NCBI GenBank assembly: GCA_052390115.1
Contig: JBQTHE010000035.1
Span: 1 to 64,000, forward strand
Source of the DNA: GCA-003244245 sp052390115
GTDB taxonomy: Bacteria > Actinomycetota > Actinomycetes > Mycobacteriales > Pseudonocardiaceae
Length of the DNA: 64,000 bases
Direction: 5' to 3'
Under the pieces are notes generated by a model. It searched no databases. It saw nothing but the letters and a program-made list of their open reading frames with translations, and was not told where the DNA came from. Shown here piece after piece: positions 16,995 to 25,676 of this stretch. A program made the translations under genes and the position numbers. Numbering within the stretch: the first letter of the stretch is position 1; every line of letters begins with the position of its first letter.

Positions 16995-17201
16995 ATGGAG
17001 GACTCGATGCAACGAGGCAGTGACAAGCACAGCGCACGAAAGGACGACGCCCTCGCCCGCGACGTCGAGGGCATGATCCGCGGTACCCGCCCCACCCACG
17101 CCCAAGAATGGAAGGACCCCGAACCGCCCGCCGACGACGACCCGGAGCTGAACATCCGCTCCCCCATCGCGAACCGCGGCGATACTGGCCGATCGGCGTG
17201 A
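16995..17201 (+). CDS. Truncated DUF2795-type small protein
   Basis: A 68-residue product starting MEDSMQRGSDKHSARKDDAL, with a possible inner start at 17007. The block RGSDKHSARKDDALARDVEG followed by RPTHAQEWKDPEP is the N-terminus of a common actinobacterial protein that normally continues into a DUF2795 domain (about 130 residues in total). Here the frame stops before that domain. In other genomes this gene sits near baeRF2 genes, and here it directly follows a baeRF2 pseudogene. It is probably a truncated, non-functional copy, though the short peptide may still be made. Confidence 0.55.
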   Translation: MEDSMQRGSDKHSARKDDALARDVEGMIRGTRPTHAQEWKDPEPPADDDPELNIRSPIANRGDTGRSA

Positions 17202-17224
17202 TCGAGAGGCAGGTAACCACGCAG

Positions 17225-17395
17225 GAGACCAGGACATCCCGTGGATCATCGGGTTTGATCAACCCTCCTGCTCCCGAACTCAACAGCAGTGCTGCCCAAG
17301 GTCGACCGAACAGCACTGCTGTTGAGTTCGGGAGGCTGAGAGCAGCGAAGATCCGGCCCTCTGACCCCGTCCATGGTTTACGGAGGACAGGCCGT
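17225..17395. repeat. Composite intergenic repeat, copy A, with 24-bp perfect hairpin
   Basis: The unit runs from gtggatcatcgggtttgatc through a hairpin to gaagatccggcc and a tail resembling gtccatggtttacggaggac. The hairpin arms, 17271-17294 and 17311-17334, pair perfectly over 24 bp around a 16-nt loop. Copies B (23013-23186, inverted) and C (30115-30240, lacking the hairpin) share the flanks. The unit lies between the truncated DUF2795 gene and a hydrolase gene. Confidence 0.85.
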
Positions 17396-17441
17396 GCGGG
17401 GACCTGATCACGTATACGTGGCCGAGGTGGAGGTGAGACCT

Positions 17442-18083
17442 GTGACGGTACCGGTAGTGATCGAATCCCGGGGCGGCGACTTACGCGGCGACCTCGCCGT
17501 ACCCGCCCGGGCGGTGGGCATCGTGGTGTTCGCACATGGCTCAGGCAGCTCCCGGCACAGCAGGCGCAACCGTGCGGTGGCTGAGATCCTGCAGCGAAGC
17601 GGTTTCGCCACGCTGTTGCTGGACCTGTTGACCGAGGCCGAGGAGCAGATGGATGCCCGCACCGCAGAGTTGCGCTTCAACATCGGGTTGCTGGCAGGTC
17701 GGGTGAGCACCGCTGTCGAGCAGATCAGGGAACAAGCCGTCGTTGCCACGCTCCCGGTGGGGTTGTTCGGCGCCAGCACCGGTGCGGCGGCCGCGTTGGT
17801 CGCGGCCGCACACGACTCCTCCATCCGGGCCGTGGTGTCGCGGGGTGGTCGGCCGGACCTCGCCGGCGATGCACTGCGTCGGGTGCAGGCGCCGACGTTG
17901 CTCATCGTCGGAAGCCTGGATGTGCAGGTTCTCGACCTCAACCGGCAGGCCAGCGTGCAGTTGGCTGCGGTGAGCAGGATCGAGGTGGTTCAGGGAGCAA
18001 CTCACCTGTTCGAGGAGCCCGGCGCCCTGGAGGAGGTGGCACGCAGTGCCGCCGGATGGTTCGACGACCATGTGGCGACGTGA
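17442..18083 (+). CDS. Alpha/beta hydrolase, dienelactone hydrolase-like
   Basis: Cytoplasmic alpha/beta hydrolase of 213 residues. It has an oxyanion-hole strand (IVVFAHGSGSSRHS), nucleophile elbow GLFGASTGAAAA with Ser as catalytic residue, acid region LLIVGSLDVQVL and catalytic His in GATHLFEEPG. Such proteins are often annotated as dienelactone hydrolase or phosphoribosyl-transferase-linked hydrolases; no substrate can be given. The GTG at 17442 follows aggtgag at a good distance. The neighbouring metallo-beta-lactamase/rhodanese gene lies 137 nt downstream. Confidence 0.85.
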   Translation: MTVPVVIESRGGDLRGDLAVPARAVGIVVFAHGSGSSRHSRRNRAVAEILQRSGFATLLLDLLTEAEEQMDARTAELRFNIGLLAGRVSTAVEQIREQAVVATLPVGLFGASTGAAAALVAAAHDSSIRAVVSRGGRPDLAGDALRRVQAPTLLIVGSLDVQVLDLNRQASVQLAAVSRIEVVQGATHLFEEPGALEEVARSAAGWFDDHVAT

Positions 18084-18220
18084 ACGGGAGGCGAGCACCG
18101 TGGATCCCGCAGCGCAAAAGTGGTACCACGACTTCGGCCAGACCTCCGATGAGGAGGTCGTCGCGCTGTTGCGGACGGCGCGAGACGGCGCGGCGTATCG
18201 GCGGAAAGGGTGCACCCACC

Positions 18221-19654
18221 GTGTTCCTTCAGCAGTTCTACCTGCAGAGCCTCGGTCACGCTTCCTATCTCGTCGGCGACGAGAAGACCGGAAAGGCGCT
18301 GGTATTCGACCCGCGCCGCGACGTGGAGGTCTACCTGCGCGCGGCTCGCAAACAGGGCCTGCGGATTTCCTATGCCGCCGACTCGCACGGCCACAATGAC
18401 TACCTGTCAGGGCTGACCGAGCTGTGGTCCCGCACCGGAGCGGCCCTGTGGGGTTCAGCGGCCGGCGAGTTGGGCTATCCGCACCGACCGCTCACGGACG
18501 GCGAGCTCATTGAGATCGGCGACGTCGGCATCGAGGTGCTGCACACGCCAGGACACACTCCTGAGCACATCAGCCTGCTCATCTACGACCGGTCGGTCAG
18601 CGCGGATACCCCGGCACTGATGCTGTCCGGGGGAGCGCTGCTGGTCGGGGACCTGGCTCGGCCCGACCTGCTCGGCGGCCCCGAGCAGGCCCGGCAGGCC
18701 GGCGAGGTGTTCTGCAATACTGTCCACACCAAGCTGCTGCCGCTTCCCGACCACGTCGAGGTGTTCCCCACCCACGTTGCGGGGTCACTGTGTGGCGGCA
18801 ACATCGGTAGCCGGCTATCGACGACGGTGGGCTATGAGCGCCGGACGAACCCGATCCTCGCCGAGGCTGCGTCAGCGCAGGACGCTGATGAGATCGTGAG
18901 CGAATGTCTGCGACTTGACAACCTCCCTGCGGTGCCGCCGTACTGGCGCCGGATGCGCACCCAGAACATGCAGGGAGTGGCCCCACTCGGGCTGCTCGCC
19001 GAACCGCCTGCGCTGACCGTGGACGAGTTCGCAGCACAGCAGGATGCCGGTGCGCTGGTCCTGGACACGCGGGTTCCGGAGGCGTTCGGCGGTTCCCACC
19101 TGCCCGGCGCGCTCAACGTCGGGCTGGGCCCGGCGTTTGCCACCTGGGCCGGCACGGTACTGCCCGACCAGGCTGGCGTGCTGCTGGTACTCGACCGGTC
19201 CGACGACGTCTGGGAGGTCAGCTGGCAGCTGCTGCGGATCGGCTACCCGTCCCCACTCGGCTGGCTGGCCGCCGGCATGACGGGCTGGCGCACGGCGGCA
19301 CGGCCGCTGCAGAGCATCCCGCAGATCACTGTTCACGAACTCAAGCTGCTGCTGGAACGCGACGAGATCAGCCTGCTGGATGTGCGCCAACCCAACGAGT
19401 GGCAGGCCGGCCACGTGCCCGGCGCCCGCTACATCACCGGCGCCGAACTGCCAGACCGGCTTGGCGAGGTGCGCGACATCCGACCGCTTGCGGTCACCTG
19501 CGGCAGTGGATACCGCTCCTCGGTTGCGGCCAGCCTGCTTGCCCACCATGGCCATCCCGAGGTCGTCAACGTCGCCGGGGGGATGGCTGCCTGGAACAAC
19601 GCGGGGTATCCGGTCGAGAGTCAAGAAAACCTCCGGATCGTGAGGAATGAATAG
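18221..19654 (+). CDS. Metallo-beta-lactamase/rhodanese fusion, persulfide dioxygenase-like
   Basis: A 477-residue fusion: a glyoxalase II-like metallo-beta-lactamase domain (1-250) and two rhodanese domains. Metal ligands appear in SHGHNDYLSG (the HxHxD form with Tyr, seen in the CstB/BlH-like group), HTPGHTPEH and GDLARPDL. The first rhodanese module (LVLDTRVPEAFGGSHLPGA) lacks an obvious catalytic Cys. The second is intact, with CGSGYRS as active-site loop. The likely role is oxidation of persulfide and transfer of sulfane sulfur. The GTG at 18221 gives the conserved start FLQQFYLQSLGHASYLV. Another frame just upstream, from a GTG near 18100, reads AAQKWYHDFGQTSDEEVVAL and looks protein-like; it may be a small truncated gene overlapping this start. 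Confidence 0.88.
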   Translation: MFLQQFYLQSLGHASYLVGDEKTGKALVFDPRRDVEVYLRAARKQGLRISYAADSHGHNDYLSGLTELWSRTGAALWGSAAGELGYPHRPLTDGELIEIGDVGIEVLHTPGHTPEHISLLIYDRSVSADTPALMLSGGALLVGDLARPDLLGGPEQARQAGEVFCNTVHTKLLPLPDHVEVFPTHVAGSLCGGNIGSRLSTTVGYERRTNPILAEAASAQDADEIVSECLRLDNLPAVPPYWRRMRTQNMQGVAPLGLLAEPPALTVDEFAAQQDAGALVLDTRVPEAFGGSHLPGALNVGLGPAFATWAGTVLPDQAGVLLVLDRSDDVWEVSWQLLRIGYPSPLGWLAAGMTGWRTAARPLQSIPQITVHELKLLLERDEISLLDVRQPNEWQAGHVPGARYITGAELPDRLGEVRDIRPLAVTCGSGYRSSVAASLLAHHGHPEVVNVAGGMAAWNNAGYPVESQENLRIVRNE

Positions 19655-19657
19655 TGA

Positions 19658-20024
19658 GGCGTGCTCTCCGGGGTGAACGACGGCGCCAACATCGGGCGCG
19701 CCGTGCTGCACTCCGGGACCGTTGGGGTGGCCCTCACCGGCGCGTTGTACGGCGCTCCGGCGATGGCGGTGTCCCTGGCAGTGGGCCCGGAGCCGCACGG
19801 CCTCCGGCGGTGGGACAGCGTCCGGGGTGTGCTGCGTGTGGTGCTCCCGCTGGCTGCGGCAGGCCGCCGCGCCGCTACCCGACGACCCCGAGCCAGGCAC
19901 CGACGCCGAGGCGCTCGCTGCCGGTCACCCCACGATCAGCGAATTGCGTCCGGTCGAAGACGCCGTCCCCACCGTGCTTCCCGTGCCGTTGCCCCGGTTA
20001 CTCCGGGCAGACCCGGCCCGTTGA
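19658..20024 (+). pseudogene. C-terminal remnant of a SurE-like nucleotidase
   Basis: The frame from 19661 reads LSGVNDGANIGRAVLHSGTV and GALYGAPAMAVSLAVG, the hallmark central motif of 5'/3'-nucleotidase SurE (SGxNxGxN, then SGTVGAA, PAxAVS). The N-terminal metal-binding third is missing, and the sense frame shifts near 19860 to read DAEALAAGHPTISELRPV before it stops. Another frame ending near 20190 contains a short protein-like stretch (DNVDPADASVGYPWLLDL) that I could not place. Confidence 0.75.
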
Positions 20025-20256
20025 GTCCAACCTCACGGAACTGCCCGACAATGTCGATCCCGCCGACGCGAGCGTCGGCTACCCGTGGCTGCTGGATCTG
20101 AAACGCGGTTGCCGGCTGCCGGATCCGGTTTGCACAGTTCGGTCAGCTCAGACGTGCCACCGGCGTGCCCCGCGGGCCGGGAATGTGTAACAACCGGTCG
20201 GCGCGGTTATTCAGTGGTCTCAGTGGTCGACAACCGTGGCCGAAGGATGTGAGGAC

Positions 20257-20592
20257 ATGCCCCAACGTGCCTGGAGCGACAAGCGGGAACGCCAGTACGA
20301 GCACGTCAAGTCGTCGCAGGAGGAGCGCGGCGCGGGCGAAGGACGTGCCGAGGAGATCGCCGCTCGTACGGTGAACAAGAACCGGGCGCAGTCCGGCGAG
20401 GCCCGGCAGCGCAGCAAGACTTCCACCGAGGACATCTCCCCGCAGCGTCGGGGCGGTCTGCGTTCGGGCAACCGGCAAGGTCCGGGCGGCCGGACCAAGG
20501 CCCAGCTTTATCAGGATGCCCGCCGCGCTGGCCTCAAGGGCCGGTCGAAGATGACCAAGAAGCAGCTCCAGGAGGCACTGGACCGGGACTGA
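20257..20592 (+). CDS. Small Rho-N domain protein ('plasmid stabilisation' type)
   Basis: Basic 111-residue protein. The N-terminus AWSDKRERQYEHVKSSQEER and the block EEIAARTVNKNRAQSGEA are typical of a widespread actinobacterial family often labelled plasmid stabilisation protein. The C-terminal 40 residues (TKAQLYQDARRAGLKGRSKM, then TKKQLQEAL) form a Rho termination factor N-terminal/SAP-like helix-extended loop-helix that may bind nucleic acid. The ATG at 20257 follows aaggatgtgagg. It is intact amid several pseudogenes. Confidence 0.85.
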   Translation: MPQRAWSDKRERQYEHVKSSQEERGAGEGRAEEIAARTVNKNRAQSGEARQRSKTSTEDISPQRRGGLRSGNRQGPGGRTKAQLYQDARRAGLKGRSKMTKKQLQEALDRD

Positions 20593-20629
20593 CTGACCCT
20601 CGGTCCAGCGGCTGACTGCGCCAGACGTC

Positions 20630-20687
20630 CCGAGCTCGACAAGAGAGCTATTCGCGGTCCGCGGGACAGCTCTCTAGTTGAGCTCGG
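20630..20687. repeat. Hairpin of the dispersed family, flanked by a 10-bp direct repeat
   Basis: Arms 20630-20649 and 20668-20687 pair with two mismatches around an 18-nt loop. The arm sequence is related to the hairpin at 61-132. The 10-mer agcggctgac occurs at 20607-20616 and again at 20691-20700, directly bracketing the structure. This would fit a target duplication but could be chance. It may end transcription of the Rho-N gene. Confidence 0.7.
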
Positions 20688-20697
20688 CGAAGCGGCT

Positions 20698-21382
20698 GAC
20701 GATGAGCGCCATCTGCGGCACCGACCTGCACATGGTGCGCGGCACGATGCCCGACATGGTGCCCGGGACCGTGCTGGGTCACGAGGTTCTTCGGCGGGCC
20801 GAAGTCCACCGGCCCGATCAACGGGCTGCAGGCCACCTTTGCGCGGATTCCTTACGCTGCGGCCAACCTCGTCCCACTGCCCGACGCGGTGACCGATGAG
20901 CAGGCCATCGTGCTCTCCGACATTTATCCGACGGCATGGTTCGGCGCGCAGTGCGCCGAGGTGTCCCGAGGTGACACGGTGGCGGTGTTCGGCTGCGGTC
21001 CGGTGGGCTGCTGGCCATCACCTCGGCGTGGCGTCTGGGCGCGGGCCGGGTGTTCGCGGTGGACAACGTGACTTCTCGGCTGGAGATGGCCCGGTCGCAG
21101 CACGCGGAACCGGTCGACTTCGGTACCGAGGATCCGGTTGCGGTGATCGGCGAGCTCACCCACGGCATCAGTGCCGACCGGGCGATCGACGCGGTCGGCG
21201 TCGACGCCTACCGGCTGGTGGACCAGGTGGCCGCTGGTGTGTCCGACCCCGCACAGATTCTCACTCAGATCAAGCCGGTCGACGATGCGCTGGCGGCCTA
21301 CCGGAGCTTCGACAGCCGTCAATCCGGTTGGGTGAAAGTGGCGGTCGCCCCGTGGCCTGACCCTGTGCGCAGGGTTGCATGA
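20698..21382 (+). pseudogene. Zinc-dependent alcohol dehydrogenase remnant
   Basis: Three frames together spell parts of a medium-chain zinc alcohol dehydrogenase. The first reads AICGTDLHMVRGTMPDMVPG and GTVLGHE. After a deletion comes PYAAANLVPLPDAVTDEQAI and GDTVAVFGCGPVG. After a further shift near 21010 come GAGRVFAVDNVTSRLEMA and QILTQIKPVDDALAAYRSFD to a stop at 21382. The N-terminus and the structural-zinc region are missing. It is clearly non-functional. Confidence 0.88.
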
Positions 21383-21509
21383 GCATCCCGGCTGGTCACG
21401 CTCAGCAGCATCGAATTTGTTTTCACTCTTCCGAGCGATCGCCATCATGCTTGTGGGGTACCGATCGGTCAGGCTACCGCGCTGGCCAGGTCCATCCCAG
21501 GAGGAGACA

Positions 21510-21960
21510 GTGAGTACACAGCAGGAGTCTGAGCGTGACCGATTGGCGCGCAACCTTAACGAATTTCTGCAGGAACTGCGGGTGGCCCAAAGCGGCGTAC
21601 AGATCCTCTTCGGCTTCCTCCTCACGGTGGCCCTTCACCCAACGTTACGCGTCAGCGGACTCATTCGTGCATGGGTTGCATCTGACTGCGGTCGTGCTGG
21701 CCGTAGCGGCGACCGCGCTGCTGAGCGCTACCGTCGCGTGGCACCGGCTGCTGTTCCGCCGGAGGCAACGGGAAGAGATCGTCCGCTCTGCCAACTGGAT
21801 GGCCCTCGCCGGCCTGGGCTTTGTTGCCGGTGCGATGACCGCAACGCTCGGATTAGTCGTGGACGTCGCACTCGGCCACGGCTGGGCGATAGTCGTAGCA
21901 GGGGTCGCCGGGTTGGCCTTCGTGCTCTTGTGGTTTGTGCTGCCGCTTCGCCGGCGTTAG
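21510..21960 (+). pseudogene. DUF6328-like membrane protein with one frameshift
   Basis: The GTG at 21510 has a strong aggagga 5 nt upstream and begins MSTQQESERDRLARNLNEFL, then LQELRVAQSGVQILFGFLLT, the family signature. Near 21632 the frame breaks: removing one base from the ccc run in gtggcccttc restores FTQRYASADSFVHGL and the following three hydrophobic helices to the stop at 21960. With a single homopolymer indel and all else intact, this is a recent pseudogene or a sequencing error. The spacer 21961-22136 holds nothing clear. Confidence 0.75.
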
Positions 21961-22136
21961 ACGGCGGCCGCTGGCGACGACCAAACCGTTCCAACCCCGG
22001 CGCCGAGATCCTCGACGACTCGTAGTCGCTGTCCACCGCGCCTTCGAGCAGCGAGCGGCGGTACCGGCCATGCGCCGGAGGGTACCTCAGCCAAGGTACC
22101 GAGGACCTCGGACAGCGGGCTGTGGAGAGTTGATCA

Positions 22137-22745
22137 TCAGCTCGGCCATAGCTCGGTTGGACTGGCGGGCGGGGGGTCGCCGACCAGCTCGGCGAGCCGA
22201 GCGATCCTTCGCTGTCCCGAGACCCGCAGGGCCGGACCACCCGCTCGCGGACCAAGCAGGGTGGCCGTCAGCCCGGCCGCCGCCAGTGCCGCGGCCAGCG
22301 CGGCGTGGGTGCCCGGAGCGTGCGGATCCAAACCCAGCAGGTAGCCGCGGTCGTCCCGTCCCCCTGCGGCCAGCGCCCAGAGCCGCAGCGCTGCACCGTC
22401 GAGCTGCCAGCCAGGAGGAACTGCCTTGACCGCCCCGCGGATCCACTCGGTGGCCAGCGGTAGCAGGCCGGCCACGAACGCCGTGCGCACCCAGTGGCGG
22501 TCCCCAGTTTGGCCCCATCCAGCGGGCAGCCCGCGCTCTGTGCAGGCCCGCGCGATCTCAACGGCTCGCCACTGCTCAGCGACCACGGCTGACACCCGGG
22601 CGGCGGTGCCCCGCCCGAAACCGTGTACCTGACCCGGCGCGCAGAGCAGGCCAGCCAGATCGTCTGGGCCGGCTGCGCTGGCCTGGGTGGAGAACAACGA
22701 CGGCTGCCGCACAGGGCAGACTGTAGAACGGACGTTCGACCACAT
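22137..22745 (-). CDS. Conserved hypothetical protein, possibly WhiA/LAGLIDADG-like fold
   Basis: A product of up to 202 residues. The protein-like region starts at SLFSTQASAAGPDDLAGLLC and continues through WRAVEIARACTERGLPAGW, WVRTAFVAGLLPLATEWIRG, ALRLWALAAGGRDDRGYLLG and ALRVSGQRRIARLAELVG. I know this only as a conserved hypothetical in related actinomycetes. The segment ALRLWALAAG with two similar halves faintly recalls the LAGLIDADG-like folds of WhiA; that is a guess. The start is uncertain; a start near SLFSTQ would remove about 15 residues. Confidence 0.6.
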   Translation of the reverse strand: MWSNVRSTVCPVRQPSLFSTQASAAGPDDLAGLLCAPGQVHGFGRGTAARVSAVVAEQWRAVEIARACTERGLPAGWGQTGDRHWVRTAFVAGLLPLATEWIRGAVKAVPPGWQLDGAALRLWALAAGGRDDRGYLLGLDPHAPGTHAALAAALAAAGLTATLLGPRAGGPALRVSGQRRIARLAELVGDPPPASPTELWPS

Positions 22746-22794
22746 CCACCGGCTCGCCGCAGCGCGACGTCAACGCGCTCCGGGCAGACCACTG

Positions 22795-22907
22795 CTACGG
22801 ACTGACCAGCTCTACCCGTTGCTCCTCGGGGGTCACCGTGACCTGCCAGCGGACGGCGTCCGGCTTGCCTTGGTCCACCCACCAGCGATGTCGTCGTGCT
22901 TGCCCAT
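22795..22907 (-). pseudogene. Possible frameshifted small protein
   Basis: The minus-strand ATG at 22907 encodes MGKHDDIAG. In the next frame a protein-like tail (WWVDQGKPDAVRWQVTVTPE, ending VELVSP) runs to a stop at 22795. One indel would join them into a peptide of about 38 residues. I do not recognise it. The composition differs from shadow frames, but the evidence is slight. Confidence 0.3.
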
Positions 22908-23012
22908 GGTCTCGTCTCCTCGTCCATCGTGTGGGGTTCACCTTCCTTTTTCCCAGGTCAACACGTCGTTGAGCACGGTGAGCGCGTTACCGTGCGCCCG
23001 GCGCTCCACTAG

Positions 23013-23186
23013 GCCCTGTCCGGTAGGCCCTGTCCCATAGATCGTGGACCGGGGTCAGATGACCGGATCTCGGGTGCTCTCAGCCTCCCGAACTCAACAG
23101 CAGCGCTGTCCGGCCGACCTTGGGCAGCACTGCTGTTGAGCTCGGGAACCCGAGGGTTGATCACAAACCCGAAGATCCGCGGGACG
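23013..23186. repeat. Composite intergenic repeat, copy B (inverted), with hairpin
   Basis: Read on the minus strand, this unit matches copy A from ggatcttcgggtttgtgatc to the ggacagggcct tail. Hairpin arms 23087-23108 and 23125-23146 pair over 22 bp with two mismatches, loop 16 nt. Compared with copy C it contains the hairpin exactly between two gttc sequences. Confidence 0.85.
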
Positions 23187-23294
23187 CGCCGACAGCTTGA
23201 GATGGTCCAGCAGCCGCATCGCGATCACCAGCTCCGGGCTGTCAGCGAGAGTGCTCATCGTGGCGGCCTCTGGTGCACCGAGGGGTGGCGCCTC

Positions 23295-25562
23295 TTACGA
23301 GTCCTGGGTGACCGCCGCCGAGGTGATCCGGTGCAGCGGGAAGCGGCGCAGCTCGCCCCGCGACCGGTCGAATCCCTCCAATACGCCACCGCCTACGCTC
23401 ACCGGCCGCACGATCCGCCTGCTGGCCACACCGTGCGAGTCCACGTAGCCGATCCATACGTTGCTGCCGGCGTGGGCGGCGCCCTGCAGTAACTCCAGCG
23501 TGTCGCCGGTGGACGCGCCACCGGTGATCACCGCAGGCCCGCGCCGTGTGGTGGCCGCGGCGTCCCCGGCCCGTATCCCTTGGACCAGTGTGGCGAGCTG
23601 CTCCGCGGAGGGAGCGGGGGGCAGCGCGGCACGGCGAGCCGCCACCGGCCGGACCCTGGCCCGGCGATCTACCGCGCGCAGCTCCACCAACTGGCCGTCA
23701 GCCCCCTCGGCGACCGGGGTGAAGCCGGCGCCGCGCACCTCATCGAGCAGCGGGGCCAGCGCTAGCGGGCTGACCAGCACGGTGGGCGCAATCCTGCGCA
23801 GACCGCAGCGCGCGGCGACCGGATGTGCCAGTAGTTCAGCCAGCAGGACGGCGTCGTCGCAGCGCAGGAATGCGGCCGCGGTGCCACCGCGCAGCCGCCC
23901 GTGCCGCCGGGCTACATCGTCGACGAGGTAGCTCAGCGACTGCGGGACCGGCGTCCGGGACCGGATCCGGAACAGCTCATGCAGGTCGGCGGCGCTGCGG
24001 CCGACGTCCAGGGCTCGGCGAACGGTGTCCTCGGTGACCCGGTAGACGGTGGCGCTGCCGGCTGACTCCACGTCGGCCACCAGGGCGATCTCCCTGGCCA
24101 GTTCGGGTTCCAACGGTCCCGGTGCCACCACGGTACGGTCGCCCTGGATCAGCACGTGATCCACCGGCTCGGGGAGCACGGCCTCGAGAACGACCGCTGC
24201 CGCGCCCGCGCCGTCGTGTAGCAGTGCCCGGCCGGCCGACGACAGCGCCCCCAGCGCAAGCACACCGAGCACGGTGGCCTCCCGGACGGTCCAGCTGACG
24301 ATCTCATCGCGCCGCCGGCCGCCCCGGCGCGGGGCCCGCCAGGCGAGCACTGCGGCAAGCTCGTCGGACCGTTGGATACCGCTACCGGCCGGCAGATCAG
24401 CGAGTACATCGAGGATCCGGTGGCGCTGCGCCGCGGCGCGTGGCTGGCGCAACTCCTCAGCCAGCGGGGCCAGCGGCCGGTCCTTGTCGTCGCGGGTCCC
24501 GGCCAAACCCGGCAGCCGGGGCAGCTGGAGCCACGCGTCGGCCAGCATCGCCCAGCGCCGCTCGGGTCGCGCGGCGAGCCAGGAATCGACGGCAACGGTG
24601 GGTAACCACAATCTCCCGTCGACCCCCTCCTCGGACCCAGTGACCAGCCCGGCGGCGACGGTGACCTCGGCGAGCAGCGCCACCGTCGACTCCTCGACGT
24701 CCAGCTGTCGCGCGGTTCGCCGCACGTCCCGGACGCCCAGGCCACCCGAGCGCAACACCGCGGGCGGTTCCCGCGACCATTCGGTGAGCAGCGTCTCAGC
24801 GTGCCGTAGCAGATCGAGCACCGCACCGGCGGCCGTCGAGTCCACCATGGACGGATCGCGCTGCCGCGTGGGCAGCGCCGGCTCGTCCAGCTCAAGGGGC
24901 CCGAGCGGCTGGTCCCCGCGCAGCGCCAGGCCCACCTGCGCGGGCAACTCGACGGTGCTGGAGTCGATCCGGCGTAGCAGCCCGCGAGCCAGCAGGCGTT
25001 GCACCGGCGTGCGGGCCCGGCTCAGCGGGAGCGCCTCGGCGGCATCCCGGGTCGCGCCCACCGGCGACCCGTCGGCCAGGGCCCGCAGCACGCCCAGCTC
25101 GTCGTCGGCAAGCTGGACCAGCGCAGCGCCGATGTCGACGCCGACGAGATCCGCGGCCCGGCGGCCCAACCCGGCTGGATGTGGGCCGATGACCTGCCGC
25201 AGCGCCGGGACCACCGCGAGCGCCGCATCGTCACCCCAGACCAGCGCCCGGCACCGCAACGCGTCCAGGACCTGCCGGGTCCGGCCGGCGGTGACGTCAC
25301 GACCGAGCAGAGCGGCGACGTCCTGGCGACGCACCGGTTCGGTGTCGGCACCGGCCACTACCAGCGCTGACAGCACGGCCAGCGTGAATCGGTCCAGGTC
25401 CTCACAGGCGCGGGCGACGGATGCCTGGATCCCGGCTCGGGTGGCCAGCACCGTCGAGTCGGCCGGAGCGGGCACGGCAAGGTCCGGGCGGGCCCGCAGC
25501 AACGCGGCCAGCGTGCCGTCGTCGCGGGAGCTCAGCCAGTCGGCCAGTGCAGTGTGGGGCAT
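23295..25562 (-). CDS. Helicase-associated domain protein (XPB partner type)
   Basis: A 755-residue protein starting at the ATG MPHTALADWLSSRDDGTLAA; the upstream extension to 25886 is not protein-like. It carries the helicase C-terminal/XPB-associated domain arrangement of Rv0862c-type proteins. The N-terminal part is made of winged-helix-like repeats (LADWLSSRDDGTLAALLRAR; LLARGLLRRIDSSTVELPAQ). The C-terminal half has LIQGDRTVVAPGPLEPELAR and VTEDTVRRALDVGRSAADLH. The last part resembles a WYL-like fold (NVWIGYVDSHGVASRRIVRP, FDRSRGELRRFPLHRI). In related genomes it adjoins the XPB helicase gene, which here lies at 5753-7417. A regulatory or DNA-binding role in repair is plausible. Confidence 0.88.
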   Translation of the reverse strand: MPHTALADWLSSRDDGTLAALLRARPDLAVPAPADSTVLATRAGIQASVARACEDLDRFTLAVLSALVVAGADTEPVRRQDVAALLGRDVTAGRTRQVLDALRCRALVWGDDAALAVVPALRQVIGPHPAGLGRRAADLVGVDIGAALVQLADDELGVLRALADGSPVGATRDAAEALPLSRARTPVQRLLARGLLRRIDSSTVELPAQVGLALRGDQPLGPLELDEPALPTRQRDPSMVDSTAAGAVLDLLRHAETLLTEWSREPPAVLRSGGLGVRDVRRTARQLDVEESTVALLAEVTVAAGLVTGSEEGVDGRLWLPTVAVDSWLAARPERRWAMLADAWLQLPRLPGLAGTRDDKDRPLAPLAEELRQPRAAAQRHRILDVLADLPAGSGIQRSDELAAVLAWRAPRRGGRRRDEIVSWTVREATVLGVLALGALSSAGRALLHDGAGAAAVVLEAVLPEPVDHVLIQGDRTVVAPGPLEPELAREIALVADVESAGSATVYRVTEDTVRRALDVGRSAADLHELFRIRSRTPVPQSLSYLVDDVARRHGRLRGGTAAAFLRCDDAVLLAELLAHPVAARCGLRRIAPTVLVSPLALAPLLDEVRGAGFTPVAEGADGQLVELRAVDRRARVRPVAARRAALPPAPSAEQLATLVQGIRAGDAAATTRRGPAVITGGASTGDTLELLQGAAHAGSNVWIGYVDSHGVASRRIVRPVSVGGGVLEGFDRSRGELRRFPLHRITSAAVTQDS

Positions 25563-25676
25563 CCCTCCCACGTTAGCGAGAGCCCGCGGCACGTCGGCTG
25601 GCGCCACTGGACACATGAGCCGCTGGGCACAATGGAACCCAGGGCAGAATGGAAGCCCACCGAGCGAGGAGGAGCT

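Noticed and set aside
16345..17076. A 243-residue open frame across the baeRF2 remnant
   Set aside because: Only its middle part is protein-like, and it corresponds to the second frame of the baeRF2 pseudogene. The ends are shadow sequence.
18056..18220. N-terminal extension of the metallo-beta-lactamase/rhodanese protein
   Set aside because: The extension is Arg-rich shadow sequence. The family N-terminus begins at the GTG at 18221.
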